Assembly (NCBI RefSeq): GCF_038618305.1
Contig: NZ_CP152017.1
Coordinates: 3,261,001-3,325,000 of the forward strand
DNA from: Sporosarcina sp. FSL K6-2383
GTDB lineage: Bacteria; Bacillota; Bacilli; Bacillales_A; Planococcaceae
Length of the DNA: 64,000 nucleotides
Direction of reading: 5' to 3'
Both the position numbers and the translations under genes were made by a program. Of this stretch, positions 47,273-55,800 are shown piece by piece (positions within the stretch are counted from its first letter, which is position 1; the number at the start of each line of letters is the position of its first letter). The notes under the pieces are model-generated. The model did not search any database. It worked only from the letters and a program-made list of their open reading frames with translations, and was not told the DNA's origin.

Positions 47273-48172
47273 TTATCTTCTTTTTAATTTCGTATCAGTT
47301 AGATCTCTAATTCCATCACCTAATAAATTAAACCCAAGAACCGTAATCATAATAGCTATTCCAGGGTATAAGGACAGGTGAAAAGACTCTCGAATATATT
47401 TCATTCCAAAAGCTAAGGTCCATCCCCAACTGGCTTCCGGAGGTTGAATTCCCAACCCTAGAAAGCTCAGGGTTGCTTCTGCGACAATTGCTACCCCTAG
47501 ACCGAGTGTGGCAATTACAATAATTGGGGCAATGCTATTTGGTAATATATTAAAAAATATGATTCTAAAATCGGATGAACCGATTGTTTTGGCAGCTTGA
47601 ATGTACTCTTCTTCCTTTATGGACAACACATTGGCTCGGACCACTCGTGCATAATTCGTCCAATAAACCAAACCAAGTGCAATAATCACATTTCCGATTC
47701 CCGGACCCAACGATGCGACTAAAGCAATTGCCAATAAAACAACTGGAAAAGACAAGAAAATATCAACAATTCTCATAATTATAGTGTCAATAAGCCCACC
47801 ATAATACCCGGCAATCAAACCAAGTGTGACGCCGATCACCATTGAAATAAGAACGGAAGTAATCCCCACTTCCAAAGAAACCCTCGCTCCGTAGATCAAT
47901 CTTGTGAATAGGTCTCTGCCATACTGATCAGTCCCTAAAAAGTGACCACCTTCACCCGGCTTCAATAAGCCATTTCTCATATTCATTTCGTATGGATCAT
48001 GCGTAGATAGAAACGGGGCAAATACCGCACAAATCACTACCAATACAACAATGATGCCGCCAAAAAAAGCAGACTTACTTTGCCATAAAAGACCCATTTT
48101 CATAAAAAGAAAACGTCCATTCATTTTTTGAGGTTTCGTATCCTCTAATTCTATTTTGTTGTTTGCTTCCAT
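47273..48172 (-). CDS. Oligopeptide ABC importer permease, DppC/OppC type
   Basis: Inner-membrane permease of 299 residues with an N-terminal OppC_N segment and about six membrane helices. Family motif: EYIQAAKTIGSSDFRIIFFNILPN (EAA-type loop). LLKPGEGGHFLGTDQYGRDL is a strong DppC signature. The ATG at 48172 follows AGGTGAG with 6-base spacing. It lies 14 bases after the DppB-type gene. Confidence 0.93.
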   Translation of the reverse strand: MEANNKIELEDTKPQKMNGRFLFMKMGLLWQSKSAFFGGIIVVLVVICAVFAPFLSTHDPYEMNMRNGLLKPGEGGHFLGTDQYGRDLFTRLIYGARVSLEVGITSVLISMVIGVTLGLIAGYYGGLIDTIIMRIVDIFLSFPVVLLAIALVASLGPGIGNVIIALGLVYWTNYARVVRANVLSIKEEEYIQAAKTIGSSDFRIIFFNILPNSIAPIIVIATLGLGVAIVAEATLSFLGLGIQPPEASWGWTLAFGMKYIRESFHLSLYPGIAIMITVLGFNLLGDGIRDLTDTKLKRR

Positions 48173-48186
48173 CTCCATCTCACCTA

Positions 48187-49167
48187 CTATTGCTGGATTT
48201 TCGGATTTATTAGAGAGTAAAGAATATCAACTAGCAAGTTTATCAATGCAAACACCAATGCGATTGCTAATACGGTTCCTTGTACTAACGGAAAATCCCT
48301 TTGACTGATCGCCGTAATAACGAGCCTTCCAATACCCGGCCATGCAAATACGGTTTCAGTAACAATTGCCCCGCCCAACAAGTTTCCAAATTGAAGGCCA
48401 ACAATCGTTACAATCGGGATCAATGCATTTCTAAAAGCATGTTTGACAATAATAAAGAAGTTTTTTACGCCTTTTGCCTCTGCAGTTCGAATATAATCTT
48501 CCTTTAAAACTTCAAGCATGGATGATCGTACCATCCTTGTAATAAAGGCCGCACTCATTAATCCTAAGGCTAAGGCAGGCATCAAAATATGCTTTAGACT
48601 TTCGACCAAATAATATAAATTGCCTGTTTTGATGGTCTGTATCATGGAAGACCATAATGGTTCCCCGCGTCCAAATGATGGTAAAACATTTAGTTCAACA
48701 GAGAAAAATAAAATCATCAATAAACCTAGCCAAAACACTGGGATAGATACGCCCAATTGAGCAAAAAACATACTAATGTAATCTACCCATGAAAATTGTT
48801 TAACCGCCGATATGATCCCTATTGGAATCGCAATGATTAGGGCAATGACCAAGGCAACAACTGCAAGTTCCAATGTAGCTGGCAAATGACCTAATACGAT
48901 ATCAATGACTGGCATATGTTGAAAAATTGATACTCCTAAATCACCTTTCAGAAGATTGAGTAAAAAAACACCTAATTGAACTAAAAAGGGTTTGTTCAGC
49001 CCCATTTGTTCTCTGAATCTGTCCACTTCATCTGCAGAAGCATCCTGACCTAATAGGGTCATTGCCGGATCACCGGGAATTAAATACAAGAGTAAAAAAA
49101 CAAGTACGGAAATCCCCAGCAACACTGGGATAAGCTGCAATATTCTTTTCAAGATAAAGGTAGCCAT
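48187..49167 (-). CDS. Oligopeptide ABC importer permease, DppB/OppB type
   Basis: Permease of 326 residues: ILKRILQLIPVLLGISVLVF at the N-terminus, GDPAMTLLG, and the EAA loop DYIRTAEAKGVKNFFIIVKH. GGAIVTETVFAWPGIGRL is typical of DppB. Start ATG behind GGAG. It forms the transmembrane pore with the DppC-type partner. Confidence 0.94.
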   Translation of the reverse strand: MATFILKRILQLIPVLLGISVLVFLLLYLIPGDPAMTLLGQDASADEVDRFREQMGLNKPFLVQLGVFLLNLLKGDLGVSIFQHMPVIDIVLGHLPATLELAVVALVIALIIAIPIGIISAVKQFSWVDYISMFFAQLGVSIPVFWLGLLMILFFSVELNVLPSFGRGEPLWSSMIQTIKTGNLYYLVESLKHILMPALALGLMSAAFITRMVRSSMLEVLKEDYIRTAEAKGVKNFFIIVKHAFRNALIPIVTIVGLQFGNLLGGAIVTETVFAWPGIGRLVITAISQRDFPLVQGTVLAIALVFALINLLVDILYSLINPKIQQ

Positions 49168-49222
49168 TGTATCACTCCTAATGCGGGGAAAGGAAGACCC
49201 TTCCCCCGATTAACTATCATGA

Positions 49223-50818
49223 TTATTTTGTTAGTACTGCATCTTTCAATCCGTAAAAACTACCATTGGAATACGTTTCAAAACCTTCTAAGTTTTTGTT
49301 ATACATCGCGACATATCCTTGGTATAAAAGGACGTTATATCCCACTTCTTCGGTAACAATTTGTGCAATCTCTTTATAAATTTCTTTACGCTCATCTTGT
49401 TCCAATGAAGCACGTCCAGCTGCAAGAAGCTCGTCCACTTTCGGGTTATTATATTTACCGTAGTTACTACCACTACCAGAGTAAAATTGGTTATAAGTTG
49501 CTCGGTCCGGGTCAAACAGATTCAACCAACCGAGTAAGGCAATATCAAAATTGCCTTCCATCATATTTGCGCTAAAAGTCGGCCACTCATTTGTTAGAAC
49601 TTCTACCTTAACGCCATTTTTTTCAAATTCATTTTGTAAATATTCAACGGTTTGAATTCTGTTCGGATCTTCACTATGTGTAGAGAGCGTAATCTCAAAT
49701 CGTTTACCATCTTTATCGTAAAAACCATCACCGTCCGTATCTTCCCATCCCGCTTCGTTAAACAATTCTTTTGATTTTTCAGAATTATATTCAAAGACAG
49801 GTACATCTTCTGTATACGCCCAAGAAGCTGGGAGTAATGGAGATAGTGCCGGAGTATCCATCGAACGATAAATATCTTTCGAAATGACTTCTTTATTTAT
49901 GATATGTGAAATGGCTTGTCTTACTTTCACATCTGAAGTCCACTCGCCTTGCATATTGAAGTTCAAATACGTATAGCCAAGTCCTTCCATTTCTACTACT
50001 TCAAACTTGTCATTCCCTTTCACTCTTTCAATATCTTGAGGGGATAGCGGAGAGTGAACAAGATCAATATCTCCCGACTCTAATGAGGCTACCCGTGTTG
50101 TATTATCAGGAATAATAAAGTAAGTAATTTTTTCTGTTTTACTTTTTCCTCCCCAATATGATTCATTTGCTTCAAAAGCAATTTTACTGTTTTTATCCCA
50201 CTTCACCATCTTATACGGGCCCGTTCCTACTGGGGTTCCAGCTAAACTATTGTCATCTTTTTCACCGATATGTTTTGGAACAATTCCTAAATCCAAGTAA
50301 CTTAGTAAAGGTGCATAGGGTTGTTTTAAGTTAAATTGCACTGTATGCTCATCAACTACTTCGATAGATTCAATCGGTTCATATAGTACGAGAAAAGGCG
50401 CCTGAAATTCTGGGTCTAACACTTTATCGAATGTGTACTTTACATCTTCTGCAGTGAATGGTTCACCATCGTGGAATGTGACATCTTTTCTTAAGTTGAA
50501 AATCCATGTCGTTGCATCTGGATTGCTCCATTCCTCCGCTAATGATGGTTGAGGCTCTAGGCTGTTCGACAACCTAACCAATCCATCATATACAAGCTCA
50601 TTCACTCTTTTCCCACTTGAATCATTTGCAAGTCTAGGATCCATCGTCCCCGCATCTACATCCAATCCTATTTTAATTTCATTTTTATATTCCGAATTCG
50701 CACTACCACCTTTACCTTGATCGCCCGGCTCCTCTGAACTGTAACTGCAACCTGAAAGTACTAGGATTGAAATAAATGTCGCAACGAGCAACAAACTAAT
50801 TTTCTTTTTCTTCAGCAT
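49223..50818 (-). CDS. Oligopeptide-type ABC importer substrate-binding lipoprotein
   Basis: Family 5 extracellular solute-binding protein (DppA/OppA-like), 531 residues, with lipobox VLSGC. Clear family segments: MDPRLANDSSGKRVNELVYDG, DVTFHDGEPFTAEDVKYTF, and GTGPYKMVKW. It determines what the operon imports. Such proteins bind peptides, nickel, opines or other amino-acid conjugates, so the ligand is unknown. ATG start behind AGGAGG. Confidence 0.92.
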   Translation of the reverse strand: MLKKKKISLLLVATFISILVLSGCSYSSEEPGDQGKGGSANSEYKNEIKIGLDVDAGTMDPRLANDSSGKRVNELVYDGLVRLSNSLEPQPSLAEEWSNPDATTWIFNLRKDVTFHDGEPFTAEDVKYTFDKVLDPEFQAPFLVLYEPIESIEVVDEHTVQFNLKQPYAPLLSYLDLGIVPKHIGEKDDNSLAGTPVGTGPYKMVKWDKNSKIAFEANESYWGGKSKTEKITYFIIPDNTTRVASLESGDIDLVHSPLSPQDIERVKGNDKFEVVEMEGLGYTYLNFNMQGEWTSDVKVRQAISHIINKEVISKDIYRSMDTPALSPLLPASWAYTEDVPVFEYNSEKSKELFNEAGWEDTDGDGFYDKDGKRFEITLSTHSEDPNRIQTVEYLQNEFEKNGVKVEVLTNEWPTFSANMMEGNFDIALLGWLNLFDPDRATYNQFYSGSGSNYGKYNNPKVDELLAAGRASLEQDERKEIYKEIAQIVTEEVGYNVLLYQGYVAMYNKNLEGFETYSNGSFYGLKDAVLTK

Positions 50819-50839
50819 GTTTTCTCCTCCTATTTTCCC

Positions 50840-51931
50840 TTATTGAAACTCTAGTGTTACAAGCTCTTTTGGTGATTTGTTTAAATTTTCACAGCCTGTT
50901 TCAGTGACACAAACTACATCTTCAAGCCGAATGCCAAACTCCCCTTCGAAATACAGTCCAGGCCCTATCGTAACAACCATCCCCTCCTTTAATGTTTCTT
51001 TGTTCTCTTTGTTGATAAATGGATATTCATACGCCTCGAGACCAATCCCGTGACCCGTCGCATGTATGAAGTACTGCGCGAGCCCTCTTTTCTCTAGACG
51101 ATTCCTAATGAACAAGTCAATTTCCCTCAACTCAATACCAGGCTTCATTATTTCCAAGACATCATTTTGAACTTCTTTCAAACTATCGTAGTGAGATAGG
51201 AACTTGCCATGCAACTTTGAAAAGGAGAACATTCTTGTCATATCTGAACAGTAATTGTTGTACTTCCCTCCCATATCGATTAAAAGAGGCTGATGCTCCT
51301 CAATGAATTTATCACCTGCTCGATGATGTGGATTCGCTGTATTGTTACCGCTCGCAATGATGGGTAAAAAAGTTAAATCATGTACACCCGAACTCTCATA
51401 AAAACTTCGGATTGTCTTGACAACCTCCCTTTCGGTTGTCGGGAAATGTTGCAACTGCCCAATTTGATGCATGACGGAATCTGTAATTCTAGAAGATTGA
51501 CGTAAAATATTTATTTCTTCAATTCCCTTTATTTCTCGTTGCCTTTCAATACAATCCGATAGCCTAATTTTTAAATCATCTCTTTTAGAAGTGATTTGCA
51601 AGAAGGTCGCTATATTTAGGTGCTTGTCAATACCTACACGACTACTCATAGGGATTAAAGCAAGTACTCTTTCAAGTGGATTTTCTCCATCTTTGTAGTA
51701 GTGAACTTTTTCATTACTGATCTGTCCAATCTGATCTGAAAATATCTCGTTGAGTACAATATGCCTATCGCCGCTTGCTGTTACGACAGCAACTCCCAAT
51801 CGATCCCCAGTAATTAAGGTATGTCCAAACAGATATTGAATATTTGCATTTGAACTTACGATGAGTACATCAAAACCGGAGTCATTCATCCTTTGAAATG
51901 TTCCTTTTAGTCTACTTTGTAAATTCTCCAT
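50840..51931 (-). CDS. M24-family (pita-bread) peptidase or hydrolase
   Basis: Protein of 363 residues with a creatinase-like N-terminal domain and a C-terminal M24 domain. Metal ligands present: two Asp in LIDMGGKYNNYCSDMTRMF, His in ATGHGIGLE, and Glu in GIRLEDVV. The expected Glu in the EPG motif is Gly (TIGPGLYFEG), so one of five ligands is missing. I chose the ATG at 51931 with GGGAGG upstream. It is the first gene of the importer operon, immediately after the leader terminator at 51947-51992. The role may be cleavage of an imported amide rather than general peptide turnover. Confidence 0.85.
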   Translation of the reverse strand: MENLQSRLKGTFQRMNDSGFDVLIVSSNANIQYLFGHTLITGDRLGVAVVTASGDRHIVLNEIFSDQIGQISNEKVHYYKDGENPLERVLALIPMSSRVGIDKHLNIATFLQITSKRDDLKIRLSDCIERQREIKGIEEINILRQSSRITDSVMHQIGQLQHFPTTEREVVKTIRSFYESSGVHDLTFLPIIASGNNTANPHHRAGDKFIEEHQPLLIDMGGKYNNYCSDMTRMFSFSKLHGKFLSHYDSLKEVQNDVLEIMKPGIELREIDLFIRNRLEKRGLAQYFIHATGHGIGLEAYEYPFINKENKETLKEGMVVTIGPGLYFEGEFGIRLEDVVCVTETGCENLNKSPKELVTLEFQ

Positions 51932-52072
51932 CGAATTCCTCCCAATAAAAAAGCAGAACCAAAAAATGCCTTTTCGCATTTTTTAGTTCCGCTAGGATTT
52001 AAAATTTGTATGTTGTTAAGAAGGGACTCTCCTCAACAAAACTTCAAGCTCGCGCAACAGAATATTCTATTA
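51932..52072 (-). promoter_or_regulatory. Candidate riboswitch or attenuator leader of the importer operon
   Basis: About 140 nt of transcribed leader between a sigma-A promoter and the first M24 gene. It contains a stem TTGTTGAGGA/TTCTTAACAA around GAGTCCC (near 52015-52042), a palindrome GAATATTC, and a strong terminator whose T-run is 3 bases before the ribosome site. The layout (promoter, structured region, terminator, RBS) is that of a transcriptional riboswitch or protein-controlled attenuator. I cannot match it to a known riboswitch consensus. Confidence 0.55.
51947..51992 (-). terminator. Intrinsic terminator inside the operon leader
   Basis: Minus strand: GCGGAACTAAAAAATGC pairs with GCATTTTTTGGTTCTGC (17 positions, a few G-T pairs), six-base loop GAAAAG, then TTTTTT. 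It is followed within 3 bases by GGGAGG. Confidence 0.85.
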
Positions 52073-52078
52073 ATTTAG

Positions 52079-52107
52079 ACTATACTTCAATGTTTTACAT
52101 CCGTCAA
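52079..52107 (-). promoter_or_regulatory. Sigma-A promoter of the M24/importer operon
   Basis: Minus strand: TTGACG (52102-52107), exactly 17-base spacer, TATAGT (52079-52084). The -35 begins directly after the DUF3870 stop codon (TAG). Confidence 0.75.
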
Positions 52108-52434
52108 CTACTTTTTCATGCTTGTATAAATTAAATATTGATTGTAAGCATCTTTTATTGCCATAACAATCGCCTTTTTCCCTAAACCAAAGTATCTACT
52201 TTCAAATATTTCTACCTGTTCTTCAATTCCTTGAGCAAGGCTATGGCCCTCAAAAATAGAATTTAGAAAGTCTGTGCACATATTTGTTATAAACGTACTT
52301 GACGTCTTTATTATTTCATCTGTACTTGGATCCACCTCAAAGCCAACACCCATAACACCATACAAATTTTTCGCTGCCATACCATCTGGTAACCGGGAAT
52401 ATCCCGTGCAAATAATTGTATCGCTTTTCCCCAT
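52108..52434 (-). CDS. DUF3870 domain protein
   Basis: Small protein of 108 residues. The DUF3870 pattern is clear: IICTGYSRLPDGMAAKNLYG, GVGFEVDPSTDEII and GLGKKAIVMAIKDAYNQYLI. No enzymatic role is known for the family. I chose the ATG at 52434 after AGGAGGG; a promoter lies at 52491-52519. It lies immediately upstream of the M24/importer operon in the same direction and probably serves the same substrate. Confidence 0.88.
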   Translation of the reverse strand: MGKSDTIICTGYSRLPDGMAAKNLYGVMGVGFEVDPSTDEIIKTSSTFITNMCTDFLNSIFEGHSLAQGIEEQVEIFESRYFGLGKKAIVMAIKDAYNQYLIYTSMKK

Positions 52435-52490
52435 AAGATTTTCCCTCCTATCCATTAATCGAGCGATATGAACAGATTAACCTTGAGCAC

Positions 52491-52519
52491 ATTATAACAT
52501 TTTCAAATAACCCTTTAAA
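52491..52519 (-). promoter_or_regulatory. Promoter of the DUF3870 gene
   Basis: Minus strand: TTTAAA (52514-52519), 17-base spacer, TATAAT (52491-52496). Predicted leader about 50 nt. Upstream, a direct repeat TAGGCCA occurs twice near 52712-52738. Confidence 0.5.
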
Positions 52520-52845
52520 AGTATTTAATTATAGATGCCACTATACCACTTAATAATTATTCCTTCTAGTCTCGAACGAAAAAAACAATCATGAAATGGA
52601 CAGATTTCAAAATCCATATAAACCATTATTCACTATATCTTTTTGATATTTTCCTGTCTTCATATTCATGCCTAATTATCTCAACTTTCGCCCCAATAAA
52701 ATAGCATAATTAGTGGCCTATAATGGATTTATGGCCTATTTAGTAAATCGTTTGACAAGGCGCCGAAACGTCGCATTCTTCGCACAGAGTGTTGCTTTCT
52801 TTCGTAAAAACATTACTTTTTCCGCGCATTGAAGAACAACACCAA
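52520..52845. other. Gene-free region between the nuclease gene and the DUF3870 promoter
   Basis: A+T-rich, no credible reading frame. It contains two TAGGCCA direct repeats (minus strand, separated by 11 bases), which could be an operator for the DUF3870 promoter. Nothing else stands out. Confidence 0.4.
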
Positions 52846-52886
52846 AAACCCCGTTTTCATCCAAACCTCGGATGAAAACGGGTTTC
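52846..52886 (-). terminator. Terminator of the large secreted nuclease gene
   Basis: AAACCCGTTTTCATCC (minus strand) pairs with GGATGAAAACGGGGTTT around GAGGTTT, followed by T residues. Confidence 0.85.
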
Positions 52887-52896
52887 TAGTTAACTA

Positions 52897-55800
52897 TCAA
52901 GAAGCTTCTCTCATATCCCCCACTGTCTCCCAAATCAGTTCCACCCATTCTGGATGGTCGATGAATGGGTTGCGGTTGCCTTGCCATTCTTCGATGACGT
53001 TGTTGCGGTTACGTTCGAAATCATCGACTGGATCTTCGGCATGCCATTCAAGCAGGACTGACAGTTTTCCATGGTATGGGGCGCTGCCGTTGTTGAGTTT
53101 TTCATTCAACTCAAGGTCGACACGGTCACCGGTTTCATAACGAGTCGCCATGTAAAATAACATTCTGGCTACGTCACCTTTTACGCGATCAGGTGGTTCC
53201 CATGAGTTGGCGGTTTTGAAACAGCCGTCACAGCCTCTCACTGTACTGCCACCGTTGTCAAAATCGAGGTTGCCTCTGGCGCTGTTCACTTGGACGTCGG
53301 TCGGACGGAGGTGATGGATGTCCGTTCCGGGTCCTTTCGATGTGCCGAAGTTGCCATGTGATTTCGCCCAAGTGTGTTCGCGGTTCCAGTCGCCTACGTT
53401 GCCGCCATTCCGGGCTTTGGAGCGTGATTCGGCGGAGTAGAGCAGGATGACATTGTCCGGATTGTTCGGATCTTCGTCCGTTTTCCTTAGCGCATCCCAT
53501 ACTTCAGCGTAGGACAGTTGTTTGTGATCGGAAATGATGTCGTGAAGAGCGGCTTTCAAAGCCAACCCTTCTTTGCCGATTGCGTTTTTGTAGTAGCCAT
53601 CAGCGGGAATTTCTTCAGCTGTAACTATTACAGAGAAGCTCATTGTGACCGTTTTTCCGCCGTCATTCGCTGTGATACCGACGATATGGTTTCCATTCCC
53701 AAGTTTCAACGTCAGCACGCCTGTTGTCGGATTGACTGTACCTTTTGTCGACGTAAACGTCAGTTTATCACCATCCGGATCGGAGAAATGTTCCGTTAGT
53801 GCAACGGAAATAATTTCTCCTTCCTTAACGATTTGATTGCCAATCGCTTTCGTGATGACAGGCGCTTTGTTTTCCTCTACTGTCGGAACGCCGATACGTT
53901 TGCCTTTTGAATTGTAAAACTCGATAGCTTCTGGTTTTGCACCATTGATGAACTCGATGCTTTGAATGTTTTCAGCACCGCGAATTTGAAGTGGATGCTT
54001 GCCATCGACGAGGATATCACCCATGACAGTTCCTTTCATATCCACGATTAACCCTTTTTTCTTCGGCTGAAGGATGACTCTATTCGTTTTAAAGCCTTCA
54101 CCGCTTAATTCCGCATAGTCGCCTTTCAATAGGACGCCTTCCGTCAATTTCGATTTGGCATCCATCTTCACGGCAACGCTCGGCTCAGCGATATTCAATT
54201 TCTTCTTTTTAAAATTAACTAAATCATAAACCTTTTTCACTTTGATTGGTTCCCAAACGACAGGCACTTCAAATCCGATTTGAACGAGAACCGGGTCATG
54301 GTCACTCGCACGACCGGCCATATCTGTAAAGTCAGCATTGACATGAAGGATGTCAATTTCTGTTTGATCGACTAAGTGATTGGATACAAGAATATGGTCC
54401 AATACTTGTGAATTCCCTTGATAGACATATGTGTAACGATCGATTTCGTCCACTTGGTTAATTAGATTCGTCATCAAGTTACCTTCGTGGATTTTCAAGC
54501 TGTCGGCAAACTGGAAGTCGTTGAAATCCCCAACTGAGACGATATGTGCTTCTGGATTTTTCGTGTTGATGTCATTAACGAAATCATAAACAATCGACGC
54601 AATTTGTTTGCGCTGCACCTCGCTACCATACAAAGGCGGCTGCGTGGAGCCGAACAATGGCGTATCACCCGATTTGGAATTCCAATGGTTAGCAATGACG
54701 ATGACGCTTTCTCCTTGGAAATCGAATTGTGCCGCCAACGGTTTTCGGCTACTGTTGAATGCCGGATGATTCGGATCAATACGACCTGGATTATGGGTCA
54801 ACTTCCCATTTTCATAGCCGACAGCTGTTGTTGCATCCCCTTGCGGAATCCCTTCTGTCAACGTCACACGGTCCGGATTGTACAAGAAACCGACACGAAT
54901 ATTGGCATTCGGCGCACCGCCGTCTTGATTGTTCGCCGGATCGATATTGACATATTCATACTGCACGCCGCCCGCTTTGACGATTTCAGCAATCAAACGC
55001 TCATAGCTTTCATTAGCCTTAGAATCGCCCGCATCCTCGCCGTTATTATCCTGGACTTCCGTCACTCCTACGATATCGGGGCTTTGCATATCCTGGGCGA
55101 AAGCTCTCGCCAATTTACGCGCTTTATCCGCGGACGTTGACTTCGTGTTGTTCGAGAAATTTTCCAAGTTATACGAAGCGATTGTTAACTTGTCTGCCTC
55201 TTTCACGATCGTCGTTTGTTCAGGTGTCGCGTTCCCCTTTGAATGAGCAGTTTGCATGTCATCCAGTGACACATAGATTTTATAATTTTGGAATGAGTAC
55301 CCGACGACTCCCGTAATCGAACCTTCGAAGGTATCACCCGTTGCCACCTCGAAATCCCGTGCTGGACCATTCGGCTCTAAACGAAACTGGACACGATTAG
55401 CATTCTGATTGTCTTTTTCTAACAATAAACCACCGTGCAATGTATTCGTCGATGCGCTTTCCAGCACGGTGACCAAGTCTCCATGTTCTTGCGGCGCTAC
55501 CGCTTTCACATTGCCAACTTGTACACGCATACCCTCCAAGCTCTCCCAGAAATCAATGGCGTCAACTTCAGGATTGAATACGCTCAATTGGTCGCTATCG
55601 ATATGGGTTGTTGGTATCATTTTTTCATCAAGAAGTATGGGCTCTGGCAATGCCACGCCTCTTTCAAGGACTGTCACTTTGCCGCCTTGATCATCCCGGA
55701 CATTGATTTGCGTCACTTTCATATCGGTCTGTTGACGATCCGCAAATCCGTCGATGGCATACTCGCTCACTTTCCCCGTAACAGACACGAGATCGCCGAT

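Noticed and set aside
51932-52072. T-box or SAM riboswitch in the operon leader
   Set aside because: No AGGGTGGTACCGCG-type T-box sequence and no S-box core.
52700-52760. Sigma-54 promoter upstream of the DUF3870 gene
   Set aside because: TGGCCTA repeats are present but no TGGCAC-N5-TTGC arrangement exists; a sigma-A promoter at 52491 is better.
54544-55140. 198-residue plus-strand frame
   Set aside because: Antisense to the EEP domain of the large nuclease; composition is typical of a shadow frame in higher-GC DNA.
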